From Sequoia sempervirens (Eukaryota > Streptophyta > Pinopsida > Cupressales > Cupressaceae): a stretch of 64,000 nt of DNA. Each line of letters starts with the position of its first letter. The stretch's first letter is position 1. Of the stretch, positions 12,382-25,569 are shown piece by piece. The stretch spans positions 222,369,353 to 222,433,352 of the forward strand of contig VDFB02373365.1 in assembly GCA_007258455.2 (NCBI GenBank), read 5' to 3'. The position numbers and the translations under genes were made by a program. The notes under the pieces are model-generated. The model was not told the origin of the DNA, did no database searches, and saw nothing but the letters and a program-made list of their open reading frames with translations.

Positions 12382-15190
12382 ATGTTTACAAAAGTTGTGC
12401 AGTTGTTTATGAAAACTACAAGATCACAACATAGGAAGAAAATGGAAGCAAGCAAGATCACCAGCATCCCACCAGTAAACACCATGAATGAAAAAGGTGG
12501 CCCATGGGGCTATAGTCCAAGTGACCTTGAAACACCCCAAAATAGACCCATGTATAGAGACACATTCAGTGAGGAAGAACTAAACCGCAAACAAAAAGAG
12601 GTGAAAGAACAAAACAACTAGGACCCAAACATAGTGGTCATAGAGGAGGTAGATAATAAGGAGGAAATAAATGAATACAAATTGTTTGAACATTCCAACA
12701 GCCCTAAGATACTAAGAGTAATGGACAATTTTGTAAGAAACGACCCAAATTCATACTTCTTCAAGCTAGCGCAGAGTGGTGCCATGCTACCAGTAGATTT
12801 TAATGTGGAGGTCCTCAAGGATCCTAATCTTATTCCCTTAGCGTATAACTTAGTGGTAAGATAGATAACTGAACCCCCAGAGATTCCAAACATGCCACTC
12901 ATATTCTCACAAAATAGTGGTCAAACCAAGGAAAACCTCTTGTATAGAAAACCAACATAGATTGAACAAGCGATAGTGGCACAACAGTATCAAGGGGGTC
13001 CATCCCAGTATGTACCACAAAACAATAATCCACCTCCCAAACAATATATACCTCAAAATACTTTGAATGTCAACCCACCCCAAAACACACAATACCATCA
13101 ACAAGGTGGACCATTGGGTCCCCTTTCAAATCAACATTGCCACCAACAAGGTGGATCACAGGGTCCCCTTCCATATCAGTCCCAAAAAAAAAGTGTGTCG
13201 CAGGGCACCCTTATTTAGTTATCCCATGAACAAGGTAACTCGCCAATGCATCATTAGGGAAACCTTTAGTATAGTCCATCGCAGTAGTAAGGTGTGCCAC
13301 ATGGTACCCTTCCTAATTTTTCCTACCAACAAGGTAACCCACTAACACATCAATAGGGAAACCTTCAATATAGTCCATCCCAGTAGTAAGGTGTGTTGCA
13401 TGGTACCCTTCCTAATTCATCCTACCAACAAGGTAACCCGCCAACGCATCATTAGGGAAACCTTTAGTATAGTCCATCCCAACAATAAGGTGTGTCGCAT
13501 GGTACCCTTCCTTATTCATCCTACCAACAAGGTAACCCGCTAATGCAACATCAAGGAAACCTTTAGTATAGTCCATCCCAGCAGCAAGGTGTGTCGCATG
13601 ATACCCTTCCTAATTCATCCTACCAATAAGGTAACCCGCCAACGCACCATCAGGGAAACCTTTAGTATAGTTTGTCCCAGCAACAAGGTGTGCCACAGGG
13701 AACCCTTCTTCAATCATCCTACTAACAATGTAACCCACCAATGCATCAATAGGGTAACCTTCAGGATAACTCATCCCACCAACAAGGAGCTAACCCTTCT
13801 TACACACAACAAGGACCTAACCCGCTCTATGTTCAAAATAGTTACCAAGGTCTGATACCCCTATTATATCCAACTTATGACCAAAGCATGGTGGGACAAC
13901 AAGGATATTACACACAAGGCTTGCAAACAAATGTACCAAAAATAGAGATGGAACTAAAACTAAAGGTCATCACCCAATAGATAGCAGACATGTAGGTAGG
14001 AAAACAAAAGAAGACCCACACCCTTTGGGAAATATGTCCATTCCCATTCGATTATTCCATCACTGCACTACCTTTTCCAAAGAATTTTGAAATACCAGGT
14101 TTGACAAAAAATATAAAGGAAGAGGAGATCTAGTACACCATGTATGAGACTTCTCAGTGTCATGTATGGACGTACAAAATAATTATGTTTATCTCATGAG
14201 ACTCTTTCCACACAGCCTTATAGGTCATGCTATGGAGTGATTCACCCATTTGCAACCAAGAATTAAAACCTTCGACGAACTATTTGGCAAGTTCATAAGC
14301 CACTTCTCATTTAACATAAAGCAAGGCATCACCATCATGATTTTATCCACAATCAAACAAATTCAAGGAGGGTCCTTTACCTCTTACTTATAGCAATGGA
14401 GTCATAAGGCTAGTCGATGCAAATGGCACATTCTTGACAAGGAATTGGTAGATATCTTCATCTCCAATGTCCTACCTGAGGTAAACTACCAACCCACTAT
14501 GTTATGCCCTGTAGACTTTGAAAAAACAATCAAAAAGGTATTACATAATGAGAGAGGCCTCATTGCAAGGGGAGTCCTTAAATTGAACAGCTCAAAAGAT
14601 AGTCCCTCTAGTTCCAACGATAAACCTAAGATCTGGGAAAAGAACAAGAACATTACAAACAATGGAGTGGTGGATGCTAGAGCACTATGCAATACACAAA
14701 ACACACCTCAAAACAAACCATAGGTGGCACAAACGAGCTATGTTCCAAATAACACACAAAACAACCTGCTCACCTATCCTAAGAACAATTGGATTATCAA
14801 CCAATAAACGAATCAAGGAGGGAAACATAGACAATACGATCAACCCACGAGGTAGTTCATTGTACTAGGAGAGTCACTTAAAACAATCATGCATAAACTA
14901 GTACAGAAAAACCTCATCAAAGTGAATGATCGCTCGAACTATGAGGAACCTGGCTTCAAGATTCCATGGCATAACAAGAAAGATGTGTGAATTCCATAAG
15001 ATCAAAGGAAACACAACCAACAATTGTATGTGAGTCAAACACCTCATCTAAGAATGGATAGACAAAGGGGAAGTGGACATTGAGCATCATCCTAGGAACA
15101 AGCATCTTCAAATATACAAAAACCCAATCCCAAACCACACTAAAAGGAATGACAAAGGAAAGGAACAAGAGTACCACAATGATAATTATA
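12382..15190 (+). pseudogene. gag: G1 gag (decayed)
   Basis: Gag makes the particle that packages the element RNA. The frame opens at 12382 and continues through stops to about 14160, with an acidic stretch (IVVIEEVDNKEE), a hydrophobic stretch (DFNVEVLKDPNLIPLAYNLV) and then a Gln/Pro-rich part made of 33-residue repeats (QQGNPP, QYSPSQQQGV). The capsid-like core starts with PFPKNFEIPGL (14071) and moves by frameshift to a second frame. There GHAMEW, FTHLQPRIKTFDELFGKFIS and the QQWSHKASRC-type segment match the retrotransposon gag core. A Lys/Asn/Gln-rich tail follows. I see no clear CCHC zinc knuckle. Many in-frame TAG, TAA and TGA codons replace expected Gln or Trp. The true start may lie slightly upstream. 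Confidence 0.75.
13201..13795 (+). repeat. 99-bp tandem repeat in gag (33-residue units)
   Basis: Six units start near 13228, 13327, 13426, 13525, 13624 and 13723. They keep the gag frame and encode a Gln/Pro/Ser-rich unit beginning QQGNPP. At the codon after His-His or His-Gln the units read TAG, TAG, TAG, CAA, CAG, TAG. At the codon after Asn-Leu they read TAG, CAA, TAG, TAG, TAG, CAG. The ancestral residue was therefore Gln and the stops are later mutations. Confidence 0.9.
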
Positions 15191-15261
15191 CCTATAGTGA
15201 CATCATTCTAGGAACCCTCTCATAATCTGATGATAATAGGGAAAAGGTAGTCACTATACGA

Positions 15262-18200
15262 GGTGGAGACAACAACTACAATGTAACTACTCATCAAGGG
15301 AGAGTTATAATACAAGGAGCCCCACCCAAACCTACAACTAAGGCATCAAATGACTATAGCATTGTAGACTAGTTGAAGAGAACTCCTTCCTTAATCTCAA
15401 TCTTAGAGTTGTTAAAATTGTCACCTGCACATAGGGAAATTCTTGAAAAGGCATTGGAAGTGTCAATCCCCAACAACCTCAATCCAAATCAGTTCCAAGT
15501 CATGGTTGGAAAAATTATAGCCAACAATCATTTAGTCTTTTCCAAGAAAGTCCTTCTGCTAAAGTTATTCCACAACCAATCCCTATACATAGAGGTTGGT
15601 GTCCATAAGAGCATGGTAAAAAGAGTATTGATAGATAATGGTGCAGGTCTAAACATCTGTACCCTGATCATCAAATAGTTGGAGTATTCTAACAATGTAA
15701 TAGATAAAGAAAGGAGTACCACCATCAAGGCCTATGATGACCTTGAAAGGAATTCTGAAGGAATAGTCAGGCTATCAGTTAAGATAGGACCAACCACCAT
15801 GGAAACCACTTGTCAAGTGCTTGACCTTGAATTTCCATATAACCTACTCCTAGGATTCCCTTGGATTCAAATATTACAAGTAGTCCCTTCCACCTTCCAC
15901 CAATTCCTAAAGTTTCTTCATGAAGGAAAAGAAGTGACTTTATATTTTGATCCTGAGCCATTCCATTTTTGTGCAAAGTTGGAAGAAATATATAATAAGA
16001 TCCAATGCATACGTAGCAATGACATAGCCTTCCACTCACCCTCATATGTTAACCCATCCATGCTTTCATCGACCTCAATCAAGACCACATCAAATGAGAA
16101 ACTAAAAATTGAAACCAAAGTACAAGTACTTGATAGGGGTAATGGGAATTACCACTTTAACCAAGCACTTTTTATTGGTATGCTCCCATCAACACCTAAA
16201 ATCTATGGAGTTCCAAAAGAAATCAAGCCTATTCAAACAGTGCAAATGATAGCCAAACCCACAATTTTCACCAAGTGGGGAGGCATGAAAGATGAAGCTA
16301 TATTCAAAGTAGAATTCTCATCCATGATTTACAAAGAGGACCAAGAAGAGCTAGAATGACCAAAAACCCTTCTAATAGACCCTAGCAATAAAGGCTACCA
16401 ACTAGTTAAACAGATGGGATACGGTGGAACAGGTGGCCTCAAGCTACACAAACAAGGTAGGTGGGAGCCTATCATAGTGGAACAAAGAAATAAAAATATG
16501 GGACTAGGTTATGATCCAAAAGACATGGTTACTCCAAAAATCGTACGAACCTCTTTTAAGAAACAAGAAACTTCTGCTAGTGTTAAGGCACTGGATATCT
16601 ACCATATCATGGACAATGATTTACCTGTCAAAGACTTATTCGACAACTTTAGCATTGATAGGTTACCTCTCCAATTCATCCAAACCATTCCTAATGTTTA
16701 TTACCATTGCAGAACAGACTCTAATGAATACAAATGGGATTACCCTTCATTTATTACTAGATATAGTTCCCCTACTTCTAGTAATGATGACCTAGACACC
16801 TAGTGGGAAAAAGATACTAGAGCCATACTGACCATTTCACCAACCTCTGTAATCTTTTTAGACCAAGACGATAGCCTCCCACTCTCTTACCCACAACTGG
16901 TAGATTAGGACCAACAACAACAAACACCTGTTCTGGGTCAATTCCAGAATGATGATGTAATCATGGAACTCATGGGACTTTGAACAAACATACTAGTAGG
17001 AGATCAAAAAGTGGAGTTCATCATGGAGCTCGAATAGGATGCATACTTTGGTGGAGATATTGAACTTTCTAGTCACAAAAATGAAAGAGAAAACATAAAA
17101 ATAAACATGAGGTCCCTTAGAGAAAACCACATTGTGGCTCTATCGAATCCAGAAAAGAAGAAAATAAAGGACACATCTGAAGGTGAAAACCTCCCACAGG
17201 CACCCGAGGATGGAGGGTTCAATATCCCCATATCTGAGTACCAAGAAAGATTAGCACTCCTACTAGAGGAAGCAGATTCCATAAACATTGGTAACATAGA
17301 GAATCCAAAAATAACATACCACATGGCATCACTAGATCCCGAAGAGAAATAAAGATTCACAACATTCATCAATGATAGAAAGGTAAATTTTTCTTGGACC
17401 TATGTTGACATGCCTGGACTAGATCCGGCATTAGTGGTACATCATTTAGCTGTAGTCCCTGGAGCAAAGCCTATCAAGCAAAAACTTTAAAAAATGCATC
17501 CTTAGATAAAATTGTTGGTAAAGGTAGAGCTAAAGAAACTACTATACGTGGGTTTTATCAGACCCATCGATTATCCATAATGGATATAAAATCTAGTAAC
17601 TATGTCAAAGCCTACAGGGGGCATAAGGATTTGCACAAATTTTAGAGACCTGAACAAGGCCTGTCCAAAGGATGACTTTCCATTTCCAAGTATCAACATG
17701 ATTATGGATCTCACAGTAGGGCATGATATGTTGTCCTTAATGGATGGTTTCTCCAAATATAAGCAGATAAATATCTCTCTAGATGATCAACACAAAACAA
17801 CATTTACTTGTGCTTGGGGGACCTTTTGCTGGAATGTAATGTCCTTTGGCCTAAAGAATGCAGGAGAAACATATCAAAGAGCAATGATAACCATATTCCA
17901 TGATATGCTACACACCATCATGGAAGATTATGTGGATGATATTCTAGCAAAGTCTATCAAAAGGGAAGATCACTTTTCAAATCTTGCAAAGGTGTTTGAT
18001 TGGCTTGAACAATACAATTTGAGACTCAACCCTAAGAAGTGTGTGTTCAAAGTAACATCTAGAAATCTATTAGGATACATAGTGTCAATAAGGGGGATTG
18101 AAGTGGATCTTGCAAAAGTAAAATCTATACTAGAGATTCCTCCACCAAAAACACTAAAACAGCTAAGAAGTCTATAGGGAAAGTTGCAGTCCATCAGGCG

Positions 18201-18910
18201 ATTTATCGCACAATTGGTAGAAAAATGTCACTGTTTCACTCACCTTCTACACAAGTATATCACCTTCAAGTGGGATGGTAGATGTGACCAAGTGTTCCAA
18301 CAAGTCAAGGAGTACCTACTTACTCCTCATGTACTCATGTCACCTATCCTAGACAAGGAAATGATGCTCTACGTGTCTACCACACAAGCAGTGCTAGGAG
18401 CTCTGCTAGCCCAGCTAGATGATAACAAAAAAGAAAGGGCGGTCTAGTACATCAATAGAACACTGGTGTTCTATGAACTAAACTACTCACCCATTGAAAT
18501 ATTTTGTCTCTTAGTCGTATTTGCAACACAAAAGCTAAGACCCTACATCTTAAATAGGAAGGTAAAGGTGATTTCAAAAGTAGACCCACTCAATTACCTA
18601 CTATTAAAAGCAGCCCTAACATGTCAAATTTCCAAATGGGTGATGACCTTGAGTGAATTTGATATAGAATATTTGGATAGAAGAGCAATCAAGGGATAAA
18701 TCATAGCAGACTAGTTTGTTGAAGTACCCATAGATTATCACAAGCCTCTCACAGTGAACTTTCCATATGAGATTATCTTGATGAAAAAGTAGACAGGCCA
18801 TTGGATTCTATACTTTGACAAATCCCACACTTAGCATGGCTCTAGAGTAGGTGTTCTATTTCTCACACCACATCGAGATAGGACACCCAAAGCATATAGG
18901 ATCACTTTTT
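15262..18910 (+). pseudogene. pol: G1 pol, first part: protease, G-patch-like segment, RT, RNase H
   Basis: One frame runs the whole length, interrupted by about 15 stops. The order is a pre-protease linker (LISILELLKLSPAHREIL, 15385), an aspartic protease with catalytic IDNGAG (15631), its flap region (LLLGFPWIQ, 15847), a Gly-rich G-patch-like stretch (GYQLVKQMGYGG, from about 16390), and an acidic linker. RT follows, with ICTNFRDLNKACPKDDFPFP (17629) and the catalytic YVDD at 17929-17940, then RNase H (LYVSTTQAVLGALLAQ). Most stops fit CAG to TAG or CAA to TAA, for example SL*GKLQ near 18175 and AD*FVE near 18712. The product would copy element RNA into DNA. Lineage Tat is inferred from domain order and the second RNase H downstream. 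Confidence 0.88.
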
Positions 18911-18916
18911 TCCATG

Positions 18917-20553
18917 CATGAACAATATCTCAAAATATGAAGCCTTGATCATAGGGTTCAAAATGACTATAAAATGGAGAATAAAAGAGCTACAGGTCTT
19001 CGGAGATTCTCAGCTAGTGATTAGACAAGTGAACGATGATTACTAGAAAAAAGATGACAAACTAATGCCATATAAAAGGATGGTTGTTAGCTTCAAAGAA
19101 TAATTTATCACAATAACCTTTGAGAAAATTCCTCGGATCAACAACAGAGTTGTCGATGCAATGGAAACAATAGGCTCATTGCTTGATATTCCACATAATG
19201 TTCCTAAGTATGATTTCCTCATCAAACAATTGCTTGTACCCACATTCAACATCCAAGAATCACAACTGGTATGTATTATTGGTTCTAACTCCCCATGGTA
19301 CCAAGATACTTTTAACTACATCCAACACGGTATCATGCCACTTGACCTAACCACCACTCAAAACAAAACCTTCACCCATAGAACTTCCCACTTTACAATC
19401 CTAGGAGATACCCTATACTATCACGGTCTAGATGGTATGTTACTTCGGTGTCTTAACGTAGAAGAAGCACAAATAGCCTTACAAAAGGTGCATGAAAGTG
19501 TTTGTGGGTCCCACTCCAACGGACCTAACCTAGTCCGAAAACTACTCAGAATAGGGTATTATTGGCCCTCCACGGAACAGGAATGCATGCAATATTTTAG
19601 AAAGTGTCGTTAGTGCCAACAGCATAGTGACCTGCTTCATGCACCAACACAGGAGTTGAGACCCATCACAACACTATGGCCTTTCTCGCAATGGGGATTA
19701 GACCTGGTAGGTAGGATTTCACGTACCTCATCTAACGGGCATAAGTTCATGATTACAAAAATAGAGTATTTCACTAAATGGATAGAGGAAATTCCATTAA
19801 CCTATATCACCAGAAAGCAGATATCAAAATTCATTTTGAGTTATGTAATATGTAGGTATGGAATTCCCCAAATGATAATAATAGACAATGGAACCCCATT
19901 CAAAAATTAGGATTTCCAAGAGCTTTGTTCCCAATTTTCTATCCAACATAGATTTTCCACACCCTACTATCCTCAAGGAAATGGTCAACCTGAGGCATCT
20001 AATAAAAAAATCTTAAAAATACTAAAAAATATTGTCAATGATGTTGGTCGTGATTGGAATTTACAACAAAACCTAGCCTTATGGTCTTATTGAACCATCA
20101 TTTGAACATCTACTGGTGCCACACCATTTTCTTTGGTCTATGGATCAAAGTTTGCCTTTCCTATCAAGGTCAAAATCCCCTCATTGTGAGTTTCATTAAA
20201 AGGAATGATCAGTAACGAAGAACATAGGGTATCCAGGCTAAATGAATTAGAGCTCCTAGATAAAGGTGTTTGAGTTCATTTTAAACCATCTACAGGTTTG
20301 TCAGAATTGGCTCAATCGAAGTTATGATAAGAAAATAAAAAATAGAAACTTTCAAATTGGTGACTTGGTCCTCAAGGAGAATCAGAAGGTACAATTGAAT
20401 CAAGATGAAAAAGGAAAATTTGAACCCAACTGAATAGGTCCATTCATCATCACAACAAGCTACAACTCAGGGGCCTATCAGTTGGCTACTTCCGAAGGAG
20501 AACCTTTAGTTGAACCGCTAAATAGCAGCCACCTCAAGAATTTATACACATAA
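18917..20553 (+). pseudogene. pol: G1 pol, second part: additional RNase H and integrase
   Basis: After a frameshift near 18910 the frame continues with a second RNase H (YEALIIGFKM, ELQVFGDSQLVIRQV), a hallmark of Tat-lineage elements. Integrase then inserts the DNA copy. Its zinc-binding part has VHESVCGSHSN and KCR*CQQH, where the stop replaces a residue inside the second Cys pair. The catalytic core has WGLDLVG (19690), IDNGTPFKN (19881) and QPEASNK (about 19991), so all three acidic residues are present. The C-terminal part ends HLKNLYT with stop 20551-20553. Several stops interrupt it. Confidence 0.88.
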
Positions 20554-22839
20554 AGCATGCCAAAATACCCCAAGAAAAAGGGTAAAAATCCAAAAAATTA
20601 GAAAAAGGATAACAAAAACAAAAAAAATCAAAAAGCAAGAAAAAAAGTAAAGAGAAATAGAATGTTCTCTAAGTGAAAACCACTTTGTGGCTCTTCTACA
20701 ATAGGTACCATAGTAAAAACCTGGCAAACAGGTGTTATGTTTGAATAAGACTCGCATCATTATCTATTGATACTATCCACAACATCCACCCATTCGTCCC
20801 ATAATAAAGCATATGTCCAACCATGGCTTGTTTTTTATTTCAGGAAAATTCATCTTGTCACAAATTGGGCGAAACTTCCAAAAGTTATTTGTGCATTAGA
20901 TCTTTGTGCATCCTATCATGGTCAAAACAAAAAAATCCATAAAACAACAAAAATCAAAAACATTTAAAAAACATCATTATTCCTTCACTCAAAGAGTCTA
21001 AGATATCAACATTTGCTTGAACCCCACAGCTAGTTCAAGTAGATTTCTTGCAACATATCCTCTAGACATAGAAGTGGAATATCAATCCAAGTTATCAATG
21101 TTGTTTATCCCAAAAACAAGTTTATTCTTTGATTCAATGGTCGAACTAAATGATCTCTACATGTACAACGTAGGAAAGGCTTAACAACCCTCGAGACCCT
21201 AGGTCAGTCCCCTTAGGTTTCTATCATGCTTTATTTCAACATAGTCAAAAAAAAAAAATTTAAAAATCAAACATACAAAATCCAAAAACATTCACAAAAT
21301 AGAAAAGGTCAAAAACATCCAAACCAAGCAAACTACGAGCGTCTACATGTACAATGTAGGAAAGGCTTATCTTTGATGAGCCCCTGAGGCCCTAGGTTAG
21401 TCCCCTAAAAATAACAAAAACAACATCATAAAACTCAAAAAATAAAAAAGACCCACTTCATCATCAAAATCTGCAATAAAATTTTCACCCATAATAAATA
21501 AATCATCAACCTCACCCTTCTGACAAAAAAAATAAACAAACAAAGCAAACATCAAAAGCTAGAATCTTCAAGCAAAGAATCGCAAAGATTTGATCACAAA
21601 ATAGATAGAAACATTGTCAAAGTATCAGCTACCTATCTTTTGACAATCACCAACAACATCCTGAGACATGCCTTAACGAATCCATTCCTACGATAGACAT
21701 GATCAATAGCGGATAATAGTCCTAAAACCTCAAATAGATATGGTAAGTGATACTGCAACTTTGTTTATCTATTTTATAGTCTTATATTTTCGATTTATTT
21801 TATTGACTCATTCCCAAGATCTCTCAAGGATGTCCATAAGGATTTAGAGAAGAAGGAATGGGGGAAATTGAGCGTTATTTCGATTTATTGTTTGTAATAT
21901 ATTTTTGTAATATTACCATTGAAAATACTTTCTTTATTGAGCGTATGAAAGTTGTGTTGAAACAATTCATGAAGTAGTGGCATGTTAGGTTTTTATACCT
22001 CTCTGTATGACTGGTCCAAAAAAAAATTAACACAACCCGACTATATACTTTGAACAAAGTTTTCATATGTATAGTATGAACAAGAATACTCTTTGTTTGT
22101 AGATTCAAATTCCAAAGTCACCTTGGTCATTAATACCCTAGTGTGTTATATCTATTTGCTACATCAAATGAGATTGTTCAAAACTGTGAAGCCTCCAAGC
22201 AAAGTGAAAGCAACATCATCAACAACTAACAACGTCAAATTTCTAACCATCATCAAATATTTCTCTAACATCCATCCTGCATCGCAATATCATTAGTACC
22301 ATATCCATCCTACATCCAAAATGTCGTCAGTACATATCATGATGATAATAAAGAAATAAAAACATCATGTATCATGTATGGGCATACATCCATCATATAT
22401 CATCCATACATCACATAAACATCATATATCAAAATGATATATTAATCATCCACAATAAAACATCATATTATATAAAATATGATCCATTCATCCACATCAT
22501 ATGCATAAATCAGAAAATGTACAAAAACATACATAAACATACATCATCATACATCATCATACATCGCCATCCATGATCATCACATAACACATAATAAAGT
22601 TGAATCAAAGAAGGTATATCTCATATATATCATCATCAAAAAAGGGAGAATGTCATAGTACATCATCATCAATGAAACAAGTGTGATAGGATAATACAAA
22701 ATAATACATATATATACTAGGCCTCGATTGGGCCGATGAATATATATACAAAAATCATGTTTGCAATATGTCTCTGAGCAATAAAGAACATGAAGATAAA
22801 GTACAAAATTAACACTACCTGGTAGGAAAGGGAAACACT
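20554..22839 (+). other. G1 spacer between pol and antisense gene
   Basis: Non-coding. It begins with an A-rich stretch (20570-20655). Two direct copies of a palindrome-bearing block (CTACATGTACAAYGTAGGAA, then AAGGCTTA and CCTAGGTYAGTCCCC) lie near 21160 and 21343. From 22300 to 22600 it becomes CATCATA/CATACAT-rich simple repeat. The block at 20978-21091 repeats one upstream of gag. Confidence 0.65.
20978..21091 (+). repeat. copy 2 of a block flanking the G1 coding region
   Basis: Imperfect direct partner of 11718-11832. See that entry for the shared landmarks. It lies about 425 bases after the pol stop codon. Confidence 0.65.
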
Positions 22840-25131
22840 CTATGGACCAGGCTCTGGACCATCATTGGGATCTGGTTATCTAACAGAATGACCAACAAAC
22901 TCACCACCACCACCTCCTACAACACTAGGCTCCCCAAACCTTGGTCATCTTTGTGCTCTAGGAACAAAGGCATCATAGAGAGTTTAATAATATGTAGACC
23001 TCTGCAACAACTAATCCCGCTCTACACAAAGGGTATCACGCTCTGCCCTACGAGTATCTCTCTCTGCCATAAGCAACTATACCTAAGCCTTTGTAGCATG
23101 TCATTTCCCTCTCTCATTGTCTCGCTCAATCCTCAAATTGTCCCTCTCTATGATCAAAATAGCAACTTGAGCCTCCATGGCTTGTCACCACACTATCTTT
23201 ACGTCTCTAGCAAGATTCATCTAAGCTAAGTGTATACCTCCATCCCCAGGTGGTGGAGAGGGACCCAAAACCTATCCATGACCTTGCGCCTGAGGCATCT
23301 ACTCATCCTAGCCACCCTGTGCTCCATCCTATTGGGCCCTACCCAACTACTTTGCAAGAACCTCAATGTGTTGTCACTCCCTGCGTCGACTGTAATGCTT
23401 GCTTTACCTAATGCAAGATCACCCCCAAGATCTATGAATCTCAAAGGCACATGTCATGCCCACCACTAATCAAAATCAGGTGTGGTACCCAGATCCACTG
23501 AACCAACTAGCCAATCCCATCCAAATAGAGAAAGTTCTCTGAATACAGCAACAAAAACATCTCTATCTACCTGATGACCCCATACATGGACCTCTCTAGT
23601 GGTCTGACCAAACTAAGCCTAAGTATCAGGAAACTGGCCCTATCTCTCTCCAAACTACCAGCATACTCTGTCAGGTAAGTACCACTCTAGAAGAGAGTGA
23701 GAGCGATCAATCAACCATCTAGTCTACCAACAGTAAACAAGTTGCTCTGGATCCTCTAGCCATGCCTCATAGTCCATATAGGGTCTCCAAACAAAACTTG
23801 GCATATAGTCGAACACACAACGCTAGTACGAAAGATCCCTAGGCAAGGTGTAATGTAAGAAATCACCATAGTGATATGAGTATGGATCTCCAACAGTACA
23901 ATAATTTATCCCATTTGGCCAACCAACTGTAATGTGATTCCAAGCCCATATGTGCAAAAGAGAGACACCTGCAAAAATAGATTTCCCACCCCGATATACC
24001 TCATGTATATCTTTGTAGAGATGGGAGAGAAGACATGGACCCCATGCATATTTGGTCCCAAGCTCAAACATACCCCCAATGCAAATGCCCCATCCAATAG
24101 GGAATATATGACCTCTCCTATCAGGAACAACTAGTCTCAAAATCAAACCACAAAGGACAAGAGAAATAGGGTCTACACTACCAATGAACTCAGATAAATT
24201 AATCTCATACTATTGAACCTCCAGTGTGATCTGACACCTAGCACATGCCGCATGGAATGGGTACCCCGTCGAACATGGTATGTCACAAGCTCGCCATGGA
24301 TAGGAGTGTGGAGAATCCTCTAAACATCCTCAAGTGTAATGGTGGCCTCTCTTATAGGTAAATGAAATAAAGACGTCTTTGAATGCCACCGCTCCACAAG
24401 CACAGTCATCATCATTGTGTGAGATTAGATGGGAGGCATGTAGCAAATATGATGAAGCCCAACCACATCTAGGAAATCTCGCCCTAAAACATCAAAATGC
24501 GCAATCAAATCAAATAGATCTTGAGGTCATCTCTCTCTCAGCTGTAGTGGTTTAAGGGCCACCTGCAATCATTTTAACACGATATTAGGGTTACACTATG
24601 AACACATAAAACGACACAAAAATGATGAAAAATGAGACTTAGGTTTCCAAATAGACAAAAGTGAGCAACATTTAGCAAAATCGGTGAAGTCACTAACAAG
24701 TGTGCTAGTTTAAGTTAGGTGTGATGGTTTAGGTCAAGGGTGAAGATATCAAAATCAAAGACATTCGTCAAGTGTGCAGGTTTAAGGAAAATACGCAGAA
24801 ACAGTCCCTAAGCAATCAAAAGCATAGTTTTAGAGCAAAAGAACAAAAAAAAAAGTGAAGGTATAAGTCAAATTTGTAGGTTTGAATCAAATGTGTAGGT
24901 TTAGAGCAAGTGTGAGCTTCCTAAAATGGAAAATGCACTGAAAACAATGCAAAAGCGTAGAAACTCCTAAAACCTCACTATTGACTTAGGAAACTTTCTA
25001 CATGAATTACGAGAACATGAGCAAGCGAAAATGAGAAGCGAGAGGGTACATACAAGGCCACTGATGCCTCTGGGCCATCTAAACTCTCAAACTAGGTTTG
25101 AATGATGTAGGGCTCCTTGAATCCTTGACAT
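22840..25131 (-). pseudogene. G1 antisense PMD-family gene (decayed, intron-bearing)
   Basis: Read leftward: an ATG (25131) opens a short first exon starting MSRIQGALHHSN. An apparent intron follows (25053-24563), then the PMD body. Recognisable segments are DLIAHFDVLGRDFLDVVGL, ATITLEDV near 24325, YAWGPCLLSHLYKDIHEV (24060), GVSLLHIWAWNHITVG (23960), then VWRPYMDYEAWLEDPEQL and RSHSLLEWYLP. A C-terminal coiled-coil-like part has repeated ERD (AERDTRRAERDTLCVERD, about 23070) and ends in a Gly-rich tail. PMD (plant mobile domain) proteins occur in plant transposons and in the MAIN/MAIL genes. The function inside retrotransposons is unknown. Several stops and one or more frameshifts make this copy dead. 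It runs opposite to gag-pol and would need its own promoter. Confidence 0.75.
24563..25053 (-). other. apparent intron 1 of the G1 antisense PMD gene
   Basis: On the minus strand it begins GTATGT and ends TTGATTGCAG-like sequence (ATTGCAG before GTGGCCC). It contains degenerate 20-25-base repeats around TGTAGGTTT/TGCAGGTTTAAG (24680-24910). The place matches the first introns of the G2 and G3 antisense genes. Splicing is inferred, not shown. Confidence 0.5.
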
Positions 25132-25555
25132 TGCTCCTCGACAACTGATAGAATGGAGAATCGAGAGACAAGAATTCGCTATAGGATCAAAACACAAATG
25201 AGGCAATTAGAACCCTAATTACCTATATTAACCCTCAAAACCCTAATTTTCACCTAGGAAACCCTAATTTTTCCTTAGGGAACCTTCCTATGTTCAAATT
25301 AGGAGATCTTAGAAACATTTAAATGAGCAACGAGGGACCTATAGACCTAATTTTTCTTCTCCACAACTGAACTAAAATAGAAAAGTGACATGAGATTGAC
25401 CTTAAAATCAGAATTTTTGGCCAACCTCTCGAGGGGGCATCATAGAGTCCCACCATCATTCCACAAACCATCAGGGCACATTGGGGCATTAATTTTTTTC
25501 AAAATCTTGATCTTAACATCAAATCTTTGAAACAAAGCAACAAGTACTTTGTATC

Positions 25556-25569
25556 AAAGAGGGGAAAAA
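25556..25569 (+). other. G1 polypurine tract
   Basis: AAAGAGGGGAAAAA lies directly before the TG of the 3' LTR, the expected primer site for plus-strand DNA synthesis. Confidence 0.85.

Noticed and set aside
12382..20553. Reassigned TAA/TAG as Gln, since many in-frame stops sit at Gln positions
   Set aside because: Stops also replace Trp and other residues (TGA, and TAG in Trp contexts), frameshifts occur too, and sister repeats show CAG or CAA as the ancestral codon. Ordinary decay explains it.
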